A stretch of 64,000 bases of DNA from Cardinalis cardinalis (lineage: Eukaryota; Chordata; Aves; Passeriformes; Cardinalidae). The notes beneath the pieces were generated by a model. The model saw nothing but the letters and a program-made list of their open reading frames with translations. It did no database searches and had not been told where the DNA came from. Shown piece after piece: positions 1-10,398 of the stretch. The DNA is taken from positions 232,332 to 296,331 of the forward strand of contig JACDOX010000172.1 of the NCBI GenBank assembly GCA_014549065.1, read 5' to 3'. The position numbers were made by a program, and so were the translations under genes. Position 1 is the first letter of the stretch; each line of letters opens with the position of its first letter.

Positions 1-3000
1 ATGCTAGAGGTGCCCATAGTGACTGTGCTTGGGTCATAAGCATGAGCTCTCAACTGGCTCTTTTGTGTGTGTGTGTGCTCTGCAGAGCCACAGGTGTGTC
101 TCCCATCTCTCATATTGGCCTTGCTAAACCAGTCATCAAATAGCTGTCATGCTTATACTCACTTACATACCTGTACAACACAGTGCCATCCCACATGAAG
201 AGTCTTGACCCTTCTTTTTGCTTTTCAGTTTTCTCTTTCACCCTGTCTCTTGCACTGTTTCAGATCTGAGCCCTGTCTTGTCTTCCCAACCTCCCTTCTT
301 TGCCACTTAAAGCCTGTGGCACACTGTATTTCAGGTGGAGAGGAGCTGATGGCCTTGGGTATACAACTAGGTTGTGCAAAATAATTGCAGCCTCCTCAAT
401 CAATTTCAAACATGTTATGACTGGTTCTTTTTATCTGATTGTTTCTGCAGGGTTGGAAAAGCCAAAGATATGAGCTCAACATCTGTTGCTCCTTGCTATT
501 ATTTTAAAAAATTATTATCATTTTATTGGCTAGTGCAGTGAGAGACTGCAGAAGTGCCTGCTTGGTTTGACCAAAATTCTCAAACAGATGTTTTCCAGTT
601 GTAAGAGGATCTGACCTTTACACAAATCAAGAACTTTTTTATGTTGTGCTCAAGCACTGGAAATAACAGCATAGTTTAGTGATGGTTTTCATAACTTAAA
701 AGGTAAATCTCTGGCTGAGATGAATAGTAGTTGTATTTGTACTTGTATTGTTTAAATGAAAATGCAGGTCTGATGAGTGTTCTTCATCCATTTGCCTTGT
801 AGCATAGTTCTGAGCATCTTCGAAGTCATAAAATGAGATGTCTCAATTGATCGGAGAAAAGTGGTTAGTAGAACCAGAATACCAGAAACCCACTAACTCG
901 CTAAATAGTTATTATACTGACTTTGTCAGACCAGAAATTGCAGATATTGCATTTCCCCATAAACGGACTTCTCTACTCTGATACTGAGGGATAACATCTG
1001 GGACAAGTTTGAAATATCACAAAATGGGTTACGCATATAATTTCTTCCAGAACATTCAGAGAGATAAGCTAGAATAGATGAGGTAAAGGATGAAACCAAG
1101 GGTGGCTTTGGTCCTGTGTTTCCCATGCTTTTTGTCTCTTTTGGGAGACTCTGTATGCTAGCACGTTCCTCTGATTATTTTTTCCATTGCACTCAAGTGC
1201 ACAATTAATTATGGGCAAATTTCCTTCTCTTTCTTCTAGCAAAAGAAAAGTTGTGTTGAAGTTCTGTCTCTGATGATATTTTCTGTATTTATTGAGCATC
1301 AGAAGGGAATGACTGGATATTCACTTTCTGCCAGTGAGATCTACTTCCAAGCATCTTCCTCTTGCTTTCTCTTTTCTCAAGGCTGTCCTCCGGCCNCATT
1401 ATTTTTCCTACCCCTCTCTACTGAGATTGCCTTCTTACTTCCAGATATGAGCCAAAATCTCTCCTGACAATCTTGGAACAATTGCAAAGTACTGGACTGA
1501 GATTGTTTCCTTATGACAATGAAATGAAAATGCTACTTACAGTGATACAGATCTGAGCAGCTTATGAACGTGTGACATGTTTTTTAAAACCTTGTGCTTT
1601 AAATCTGGATTCCAATGCTTGGGCTTGAGTTTCAAAATACAAATTGCTCGTGTATTAAAGGGAAAATAAAAACAAAAAGTGGTGCTAAGCAATTTTGGCG
1701 GTGAAGCCATTATTTTTTCTCATGATAATTTTCTCTTGCTTCTACGTACACAGAACCTTTAGCATTGAATTTTGCTTTGTCTTTTATATAGAGCAAGGCA
1801 AAATTCAAAGCACAGCTCAGATACAATTGCAGAAAAAGTTTACAAAGCTGGTGAAATACAAAATTGTAAGGTCTCCAATCAAATGCTCTGAGTAGCTTTC
1901 CACGTACAGAGACACTGGTCACAACTTTGCTTTGTAGATTTGCAAACCTGTGACAAATTAAAATTTACTTATGGAGTGCATTGCAAAACCTGAAGCCAGA
2001 TGTGTTTTGCGTCATTTAGACTTTATTGGGTACATTTAGTTGGAAAGCACATTCCTTTTTTACTCTCTTCATAGGGCAATGTTTGCACACAAAAATTCCT
2101 TAAGCAACTCCCAAACTGCCTCTAAAATACTAATTTACTTTGTAGCTGAACACTTGAAAGTTACAAGTATGAGCTTATCAAGCTGTGTGACACAGCTTTT
2201 CCATAGATATATTAAGGTGTCTACACTTGGGTTACTCCATGCAGTCACATAAAAAATCTGGTGATAACTAGCTGTTCATAATGGGACAAGCAATGAGAGA
2301 ATTCACTAGTATGTTGTTTTCTTGTACTTTTTTGTCATGCAGGTATTCATCTGAAAAAAAAAATACAGTAAAAATTGATTTTTGTAATTCAATAGGCTTA
2401 ATTCCTATCAGCTAAAGAACAGCAATGTATTCTGAAGCTCAGTTAGAAATGTGCACATATAATTTTAAAAGCATAATCCCAAGCATACAGAAGTTAATTC
2501 ATTGTGTATCATCCTGAATAAATTTTAAATGCACTGATCTTTAGAAAAATATGTGGGAACAGAAACTAAAGTCACAAAAATGTATTTTACAAATTTGAAA
2601 ATCCACAAAGCAGTTATTTTTGGCTTTTCCATACAGTAGGTAAATACATCATTTTTCAAAATTCAACTCACATCGTGGATGATTTCACTGCAAAACTATG
2701 GTTTTATTATATTTCTGAAATTCCTGTAGCCAGAATTAACCAGTGTTTTGTCTGAAGAGCTGCCCTTCTCAGTTTAGAGACATCCCACCAACTACAGTAA
2801 GAAACAGACGTTGAATTACTTATATAATTTAAAACATTGCAGCCTATTGTCCCTAGAGAGGAAAGCTGCACACTTATATGCGGAGACCTGACTCAAGGAC
2901 CTGCTGTTTCCTAGGTTTCATACACCAATAAAATCTAGGGGCTTTTTTTTCAAGCTCATGATAAGCTTGGCTGCTGTACACGTCTTTGAAGGAATAAAGG

Positions 3001-3193
3001 GATCATAACTGAAGCGTTGTATGAGTCTGTTTCATCCAGCACAACCAAAGCAAGAGATCAGGTTTTGTCTTACCCTTGTGCATTGATCAATACCTTATGC
3101 CAACATATTACCCCCTTAACCATCACAGAAGGAGGCAATATTATAGCAAAAAAAACCCAAACAAACCAAAACTCAAGCAAGATCCTTAGTTTC

Positions 3194-3231
3194 AAAAAAT
3201 AAACAAACAAACAAATAAAATGAAATAAAAT
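3194..3231. repeat. A-rich simple sequence
   Basis: The stretch is built of short AAAC, AAAT and AAAATG units. It looks like low-complexity DNA, possibly the remains of a poly(A) tail, but I see no recognisable retroelement body attached. Confidence 0.6.
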
Positions 3232-3364
3232 GCTTGACCTTCACACCCTGTCATTTTAGAAGGGAAATGTTTTATTCAGCAACTACTATATATAAAGAAA
3301 GCCCTACAAGAAAAGCAAATCTCTGTGCAGCACCTGTGACCATTTTATAAACAACCTTGTTGAG

Positions 3365-3404
3365 TCCAAATGAGGTGGAATAAATCCAAATGGGGTGGAG
3401 TAAA
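3365..3404. repeat. Two-copy 20-bp tandem repeat
   Basis: Copy one (3365-3384) and copy two (3385-3404) are directly adjacent and differ at two positions (A to G). The unit begins TCCAAATG and ends TAAA. This is a simple local duplication with no known function. Confidence 0.85.
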
Positions 3405-4065
3405 ACTAAAAATCTGTTTCACCTACTAATTATGAAATAATTGTGAAAGCATTAAATTAAGTGTTAGAACTCTGTTGTAGGATTTTTTAGGGTATATAGG
3501 CTTTGAGAACTCTTTACTTAATTAAGGTTTTATTAAAAAAATATTTGTTAATGGCATTAGTCTATGTAAGTCAGCTGTTTTAAAAAGCTGTTCTCTTTCT
3601 GATGAATAGCATGAGGCTGGTAATATATTTCCAAAAGTTCAGTTTATTTATGGGATATTATATTTGTGACAGAACTCTTCTCCTATAAAGTTTTTTTTCT
3701 GTTTTATATCAGCCTCTTTTTCCTTATACTGTCTCTTGCTGATAAATTCTCTTGCTTACACGAAGTGAACAGAATTTCAGAGCCAAAACATGATTTCTAC
3801 TATTTTATATAGAATGATATGTCTCTAAAACATTGATTGCTCTGTTTCTGTCTATACAAAATATACTTAAATAGCTGAATTTTCTCTTCTTCTTTTATGT
3901 AGAAGGCAATGCTACAGATAAAATGGTGCTAATTTTTACTTTTCCCCATTATATTGTAATTTTCAGAAGAGTATAAGGACAATGATAAATAATATATCTT
4001 TAAAATATTAATTGCACACATATCTTCTAATAAAAAAATTATACATCTTATAAATATTTTTAGTT

Positions 4066-4212
4066 CTATGCAATTTCTCTAAAACTCTCACACTTTATCT
4101 GGTGATCAGAAGGCACCTGATATTCTACTCGGGCACCAAGTCCACTCTTGGGGTCCTGTAACATCTTCATGAACTTTTGAGGACCAAAGCGAGCATTCTC
4201 CACTGATGCCAT
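4066..4212 (-). pseudogene. Coding-like 48-codon frame, unassigned
   Basis: Reading the minus strand from ATG (complement of 4210-4212) to TAG (complement of 4066-4068) gives 48 codons. The predicted peptide starts MASVENARFGPQKF and later contains DPKSGLGARVEY. Codons are rich in the purine-any-pyrimidine pattern typical of coding DNA, and the composition is well mixed, unlike the low-complexity peptides from most frames here. An in-frame TAA lies directly upstream of the ATG. I see no convincing polypyrimidine acceptor on the minus strand; a GT follows CAG inside the frame (near 4114). I do not recognise the protein. It could be a fragment of a retrocopy, a decayed exon or chance. Confidence 0.28.
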
Positions 4213-4284
4213 TTAAGTTTTGCCTTTTTTCTTTTATATCTTCTCTGTAGCCTTCAAACATATATTTGTATCTCTGTAGCCTAT

Positions 4285-4730
4285 TGTTTTAGTGGCTAGT
4301 TTTCACAATACTTTGCCATGGCCCTTCCCTAAGCAGAAGGACAAAACAAATTGTAGAGCTCCAAGCCCTGTTTTTACAAGGCCCTGTGCTACCTTGGTTC
4401 TTCTGGGAGCCAAGGCTGAGAACAACCCTTTGAGATACATTCTCCTGGACAAAGCACAGATAGTGCTGAAGGGGGGCTCCAGAGAAGGGGCTTGACCTGC
4501 GGGGGGAGGGAAATGACATCAGCACTTGTCCTCCTAATTGGTGCTTTTTATCAGTTATGTTAATTTCCTAAAGCCTATAAAGTGTACTTGGCCCTGGCAG
4601 GTGCAGGGGGGCTTTTGTGGACATTTTTCCATTAAATTTTCCTGAAAGCCTTTAAATAAAGATCCTCTTTTATATTACCTCCTACTAAAATTATCTTGAC
4701 TTTCATTTCCAGGTTGGGCAAAAGGCAACG
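4285..4730 (+). mobile_element. Solo LTR of an avian endogenous retrovirus (probable)
   Basis: The block has the layout of an LTR in plus orientation. A TATAA box lies at 4576-4580 and is followed about 80 bp later by an AATAAA polyadenylation signal at 4655-4660, then a T-rich stretch and a terminal segment ending GGTTGGGCAAAAGGCAACG. This ending and the AATAAAGATCCT context resemble avian ERV LTRs as I remember them. The left edge is placed at TGTTTTAGTGG near 4285 but is uncertain by tens of bases. No target-site duplication is evident and no gag, pol or env sequence flanks it, so it is best read as a solo LTR. An 11-bp direct repeat (TCTCTGTAGCC at 4242 and 4271) lies just outside the left edge. 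Confidence 0.6.
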
Positions 4731-4925
4731 CAACCAGACACAAAGAAAGAGATGTATATGTGTCAGCTGATCCTCTTCATTTAGGCTGGAGTCTGGGCTT
4801 CACTATTTCCTGTATCATTTAGAAAGTAGATAAAAAACACCAAAAAAAAATAGTAAGATTTCTGCCAAATAATTTTTGGACTAGAAGGGACCACAGTGGA
4901 AATGTTTTCCTGAGAGAGTACAGGT

Positions 4926-4970
4926 GTGTTATACTCAGTATTCTCAGTATTCAGTGTTATACCGAGTATT
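4926..4970. repeat. Imperfect 17-bp direct repeat
   Basis: The segments 4926-4942 and 4954-4970 begin GTGTTATAC and end GAGTATT or CAGTATT, with two mismatches. A further TCTCAGTATTCAGT lies between them, so the whole reads as a small decayed tandem array. Confidence 0.7.
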
Positions 4971-6189
4971 TCTCTTTGTCTGTAGTCAAGCTGGGGCTCC
5001 CTGAGGAAAGAAGGAAGGAAAGCTTATCAGAGGCTTGGTGTGGGTTATCTGGAACAAGTACTCCTTTTGTGTTTCCCTCTCATATTGTAGTGGTCTTCTC
5101 TCTCTATGAAGAAAACCCATCACAGGTGTCGTGCTGTCTGGGGTTCTTTTGAAAGGAACAGCACACTGCTTGGCTTACTATGCCTCATGTCATGAACTGC
5201 AGGAGGGCCTTCTGGAAAGCAGAAACAATCAGAAAGCAAAACTTATCACTGCTTTATTCAATACAGAAATAAGGAAGTTTCTAGCCAACGTGCAGGTTTG
5301 TATCAAACAATCAGATTCGGTTTTTTTGCATAAACATACCAATATACAGATAGAATCTGTCAGTTTTTGTTCTGTATGAATGAGCTCCCTATTGCTTTGC
5401 AAATTTTTTCTAGTTTATCTAATAAACAACAAAACACTGTGGAGAAAGGTTAGAGCCTCACAAGGAAAACCTTGTGAGAATTTAATAGTTCTTGGATGGA
5501 GGAGTGGAGAAACATATTGGGGTCAGTGGTTGCAGAACTTCCAGGAGACTGAGCTAAGTGCTCTGAAATCCTCCTCAAAAAAAGGAAGAAATGGACTACA
5601 GCCACAAAAAGATAATATCCCTTCAATGATTTGCCTTTAAAAATGTTTGCTGCTGGAGTGCATCTTTATAAAGTGGGTACCTGCTTGACAATGTTGCCAT
5701 GCTCCTGCTCTATATGCTTCATTGCTTCACTCATTACAAACTGACATTTACAACATAATTATTTTAAATTATTTGGGTTCTTTTATGTCTAAATGTGAAC
5801 ATTTTCAAAAGACATTTTTTCATTAAAATATATAAAGCAAATAAATGCAATATATTTTGGGCATTAGATCAGAAGACTTTAGTTAGGTCTTTTTTTCAAT
5901 GCCACCTCCTAAGGGAAGTACACATTAAATTGCATAGTTTGCATGGCAAAATAAGCTCAGCTTTTCATCAACAGTGGTTCTCAGAAAAAGCTTATTTTTC
6001 TAATGGCACACACAATCTTCTGCTGGATGGACCTCTGAAAGCAATCTTGATGTTTCTCCATTAAATAATTGTGAACACAAGGGATATTCTTCTATTGCCC
6101 TTGAAAAAGCTCCCTGAGTGAGCTCCTGAGGAATTTGGGCTGAAGATTGCTTTCAGATTTGTAACAGATTGGTGTGTTTCTGAAGTATG

Positions 6190-6232
6190 GTATGTGTGTG
6201 CCTGCATTGTGTGTATGTGTGTGTGCGCGCGC
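6190..6232. repeat. TG/CG dinucleotide microsatellite
   Basis: This is an interrupted TG repeat that ends in GCGCGCGC. Alternating purine-pyrimidine sequence of this type is often length-variable and can adopt Z-DNA. Confidence 0.85.
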
Positions 6233-7160
6233 AAACATAGATACAAAAAATCCTCATGGTCAAACATCAGTCAAATGGAATATAGTCTGTGTTTTGGATT
6301 AGACTGGCAAAAAGGAAATTAAATGCTTCAAAGGATTAATAGGACATTCTAAAAATTGGAACATTTTAAAAAGAATAAGAAAAACATGAAGCAAGACAAG
6401 AACATGAAAGAGAAAGGCATGTGTGTAAAACCAAACCCACAGATAAGCATCCTGCTTTCAGATTTTCAGTAAACTTTCAGTGACTGGCAAACTTGGTCTT
6501 GACTGGCTACCAAATATGACCATTTTAAGACATACATGACTTTATGGCCCATGAAACCTCAGATGAATTGTTTAACGCTTTTCTCAAGTTCCCCCTTTCT
6601 CCTTCCAGTGCTAGCCTTAATATGTTTTTTATATATGTACATTTTTCTCCTACACAGTCCTAATTTTCATAATACAGGAATTTGATTTAAAGCCCACAGC
6701 TATGTTAGGGAAGAGCTAGAAGCTGCAGCTTCTGGGAAAGGAGAGTAGGAGTACTGTGGCCCCCAGGAAGAAGCAGGGTCAGTTTGTTTTTTCTCAGCTG
6801 CTACAGAGCAGTTTTTGTTTTGTTAGCAAGGAGATGATATATCTGACCTTCCCCCCTCCTTTCTTTTAAATGGTGGTGATGGTGATCTGGATTTCTTTAA
6901 GATCTCTAAAGGATCTTCAGGAGATCATGTATCCTTAAAAGTGACTCCAAAAGTTACTCTAGAACCTCTGAAATGGCATATTTCAGCAAGTACAGACAAG
7001 ACTGAGTATGCTCTTAATAAGCAGCAGGTAGCTGATAAGAAAGTTAAGTCTTTGCTCTTAAACTGGTTTTACACTTGCCAAAGTAAAGTCCTGGCCTGCC
7101 AGAAAATGCTCAAAAGACAAAGACTGCTGTGTCCTAGAGACTTTGAAACAAGACCCTGAA

Positions 7161-7209
7161 TTTTTTCTTTTTTTCCTTTTTGTTTTTTTGGGGGGGGGTG
7201 TGGGTGGGA
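7161..7209. repeat. T-rich tract joined to G-rich tract
   Basis: Runs of T broken by C and G (7161-7189) are followed by nine G (7190-7198), then TGTGGGTGGG. The G-rich part has enough GGG runs to form an intramolecular G-quadruplex on the plus strand. Confidence 0.8.
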
Positions 7210-8500
7210 ATACGGTTTTCAGACCTTTTTTCTTACCTACTAGCACTCCTTTGAGAATAGTGTATGATTTTAGCTTATGCTTCTGCTAAACAGCCCTCAG
7301 TGGTCCAATTTATAAAGTAGGCCTGGAGAGGCCTTTAAGTCAAATCCCATCATGATTAACTGGAGCAACTCTTGACTTTCATCTAAACAGCCATATCTTT
7401 TGAATGAGTTCCAAACATCTTCCCAAAATGGCTACATAGAGTATACTTCAGACTCTTTAAAACATTACTGCACACAGGTTCATGTTATTGTTCTTAGTTT
7501 AGTATGTTTTTCATACCTTTTGATAGCTGGTTAAACTATTTTTCTTGGAAGCTAGTTATCTAGGAAACATTTCTTTTATGTGAGTGGTTCGTTCTAAAAG
7601 AGAATCTATATGTTTGTAAACATAATACTTCTCGTATTTTTTCTGGGTGACTTAATAAAAATTAGCCTTGAAGTTACTGATACATTGTTTATATCAACTA
7701 TTATGTTTGTTTTCTATTCATGGTTTTTAAAACACCTTTTTTTTATGGTTTTTGCAATTTTATTTTCTCAATCTTGAAAATAACTGAAACAGATCATGGC
7801 AATGTACTAACAGCTACTTGCCTTTCTTGAAGGCAGAAATAGCTCCAGCTCCTCCTTCTCAAATAGGAATTTCTGCACTTGCAAATAGCAAGTTATACTA
7901 GGGAATAAAATGTTCCAGCTAATTACCCAAGCCATTTCTGATTTTGCATTTCCTTGCTTTAAAGACAATGAGACTGCAACCAAACAACAAAGTTTAGACC
8001 CTGTCTGCAGTCATTTTAGAAAGCTATTCAAGCAGTTGAGCTTTTTTTATCTGTTTCTACCGTAAAGAAGGCTTTTTAAAATTTTCTTGGATTTTATGAG
8101 GAATTACTCCCTTCATCCAATGTCTTGTGCCCAGGTGTGGTAAACGAACTCTTGAATACTGAGTTTTTCTATCACAGGTAGACCTTTTCTCCACCTTTGG
8201 TGTGCATTGTGCTACCACCACACTTTCCTTGTCACTGAGTCGGTGATGTCAGCAGCAGCTGTGCCAGATGACTGCGACTATAGGGTACATTTTTACTACA
8301 TGAAGCAGATGCTCTTCTTTATTTAACATTGATTAAAAATCAATCTGTTTTCTAAGTCTTCCCATCTGCAAAACACATAGGGTCAGGAAGTGCGGCTGGG
8401 ATTTTGATTAAGTACATGTTTTCCTCTCCTCTTCTTTTAAAGGTATGAATGAACATGAGGAAAATGACACCAAAACTTCCATGGTGTGTGAAGATTTTAA

Positions 8501-8956
8501 AACACTCAGCCAACATTTTTCTTTCTTTTTTTCTTCTCCAGCCATAATAGATTATTTCTTACATCTGGGTTTCAGCAGAAACAGGAAGCTGATGAGTCAA
8601 ATGTCCATAGGGATTGGCCTTATGGATTGTTCAAAGCTCTTGGCAAGAATGAGGTAAATCACCTCAAAGCTCAGCTTTTGAGGTTTGGTGAAGAATGCAC
8701 TGCTGAAAAGGCTTCAGAGAACTTTGGAGGAAGTCCCCTGGTAGGGAGATGGTCATTGAAATAATTGCTTGATCTGCAGTTACAGTTGCTTGAAGTCCAC
8801 TCTAACAGCAATTATCAGTCCTTAACCATGTCCATTTTACAGAAAATATCCACCTCCCTCAGTGATTTCATTAATGGCTTGGAAAAATATTGTGGAGAGC
8901 ATAATTTATCTTCCAAGGTCATCGTAATTTTGAGAGAATTATTCTTATCTTCCTGA
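8501..8956 (+). pseudogene. Possible decayed coding segment with splice-like acceptor
   Basis: One forward frame stays open from 8501 to a TAA at 8762-8764 and continues in the same frame to a TGA at 8954-8956. That is about 150 codons with one internal stop in AT-rich DNA. The peptide looks like a mixed soluble protein, for example ADESNVHRDWPYGLFKALG, then LKAQLLRFGEECTAEKASEN, and after the stop FINGLEKYCGEHNLSSK. A strong pyrimidine tract ending TTCTCCAG sits at about 8518-8541, and GAG followed by GTAAAT at 8651-8659 looks like a donor, so 8542-8653 could be a 112-bp exon. If so, the downstream open frame would be intronic. I do not recognise the protein. Alternatives are a dead exon, a retrocopy with one nonsense mutation, or chance. 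Confidence 0.33.
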
Positions 8957-10164
8957 AAGGAAGGAGACAGTTTTAAGAGGGAGTGCAATTTCTGTGGTGC
9001 TGTATGTGCTGATCTAGCTATTGACAGTATTTGAAGGAATTTTGCTGCATTTTCCTGGGTGAGTGCTAGCCTGGCTGAACGATGGGAAACTGCATGAAAT
9101 AAACTGGGATTTTGTTACAGGCCCAGGAAAGGTTAAACCTTAAAACCCAGTTGCAAATGCATTTCCCATGGGCAGTTCTCTTACTCCATGCAACCAGTCC
9201 TATGGATGTATTACACCATAATTAAAAGTCAATTAAAAACAGCTTTCCCAGAAGTTTACTTGACACTTGCACTGTAAAAACAGGAAATTGAATTGCATAA
9301 CGAAGAATACTCAGTACAAAAGTTAACACAAACTAACTAATTTGTTAAAAAACTGTCATGAATATAATTGTAGTATTTTACAGTAAAAATCACCTGTTTA
9401 TGACTCATAGTTAAATTCTGTGTCTAAATAACAGGTAAAATAGTAAGATTAAGCTTAGTTTGAGTAGTTTTATTGGAGAGTCTAGTAAAGGATGTTTTAT
9501 ATGAGCTATTGGAACAAAACCAATATTCAAAAGAAAAAAAAGAAGAGTAGAATAATCCACTTGTGCCATTAGAGATGATCAAAGTTTGGAGATTCATTGT
9601 TTTATCCATGTGCTTGATAAAATACACCTTGAAAACATCAAATCCCAGGTCTGATACATGAAGTTCTAGGATCAGCTCATGAAAACAATGAACTATATGG
9701 CTTCATCTTTCTTTCCCTTTCTCCAACAAATGTAGAGAAGCTGGAAGTCTGGGTAAATAAGAGTCAGACATATCAATTAATTTAGGAGGAAGCTGTTTGC
9801 AATTAAAATATGAAAAATCCCAAATGGTGGATGTTTTTGTGTTTAGTTAAAAACAGAACAAAGGTGGAAACCCTTGGTTCATCTTTCATTTTTTTTAAAT
9901 TAAATTTGTCTAATCTTTCTTTAAGGTATTTGAGTAATGTCTAATTCTTTAGTATTATTTGAGCTTTTTGGGGTTTTTTTCTCAATGGCATTATAAATTA
10001 TGTGTAAATACTCCATTTTAAAAACTGCAATATGATGTAAAATTATGAAAATATATTATAAAGTTCAAATAAAAGAACCAAGCATGAAATCAGTGGAGAA
10101 CCTGTCCACAGACATGTTTTCCCATATGAATGCAACAGATAAAAAATGTAATAAATTCATTCAT
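8957..10164. other. Noncoding stretch
   Basis: Very AT-rich. I see no gene, repeat or RNA gene. Confidence 0.55.
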
Positions 10165-10398
10165 CTACACCCACTTTAAATATCTGAGCTGATCAGCAGT
10201 TTCACTGATGTGCGGCCAGACTTTGAAGTCTATCTTAGCTCTCTGGAATTCGACCAGCCGCTTTCCAGACCATATAATGCATTGCAGATCTTTCCACATT
10301 ATGTATTCCAGATGGCCGTACTCTTTGTGCATTTTGCCTTTCTTATTTAGGTTACTGGGGTGATTTGGGAATAAAACATGCATGCTACAAAGTGACAA
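10165..10398 (-). pseudogene. Coding-like minus-strand frame, unassigned
   Basis: The minus strand has an uninterrupted frame of about 77 codons. The first ATG-type start lies a few codons in, and the stop is at 10165. The C-terminal two-thirds is rich in Lys, Trp and Glu (for example KMHKEYGHLEYIMWKDLQ and later VWPHISETADQLRYLKW), a composition more like a folded protein than translated AT-rich DNA. It also retains CpGs (near 10212, 10249, 10260 and 10318) in a CpG-poor region. No family is recognised. It could be a retrocopy fragment, an old viral or transposon remnant, or a conserved noncoding element that happens to be open. Confidence 0.25.

Larger units (their letters stand above)
1..4065. 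other. AT-rich noncoding stretch
   Basis: No gene is supported here. Open frames are under 80 codons and mostly begin at non-ATG codons. Visible small features are a (TG)7 run at 64-77, an ambiguous base at 1396, a two-copy 20-bp tandem repeat at 3365-3404 and an A-rich (AAAC/AAAT)n tract at 3194-3231. I recognise no interspersed repeat, although old decayed copies could be missed by eye. Confidence 0.6.
4731..8500. other. Noncoding stretch
   Basis: No gene is supported. It contains a 17-bp imperfect repeat (4926-4942 and 4954-4970), a TG-rich tract at 6190-6232 and a pyrimidine-then-G tract at 7161-7209. Positions 7310-7400 may be an old repeat, but the match to anything I know is too weak to call. 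Confidence 0.55.

Noticed and set aside
7290..7480. Possible old CR1 or other LINE scrap
   Set aside because: GAGAGGCCTTTAAGTC is loosely CR1-like, but the diagnostic AGATCATCTAGTCCAAC portion is not present.
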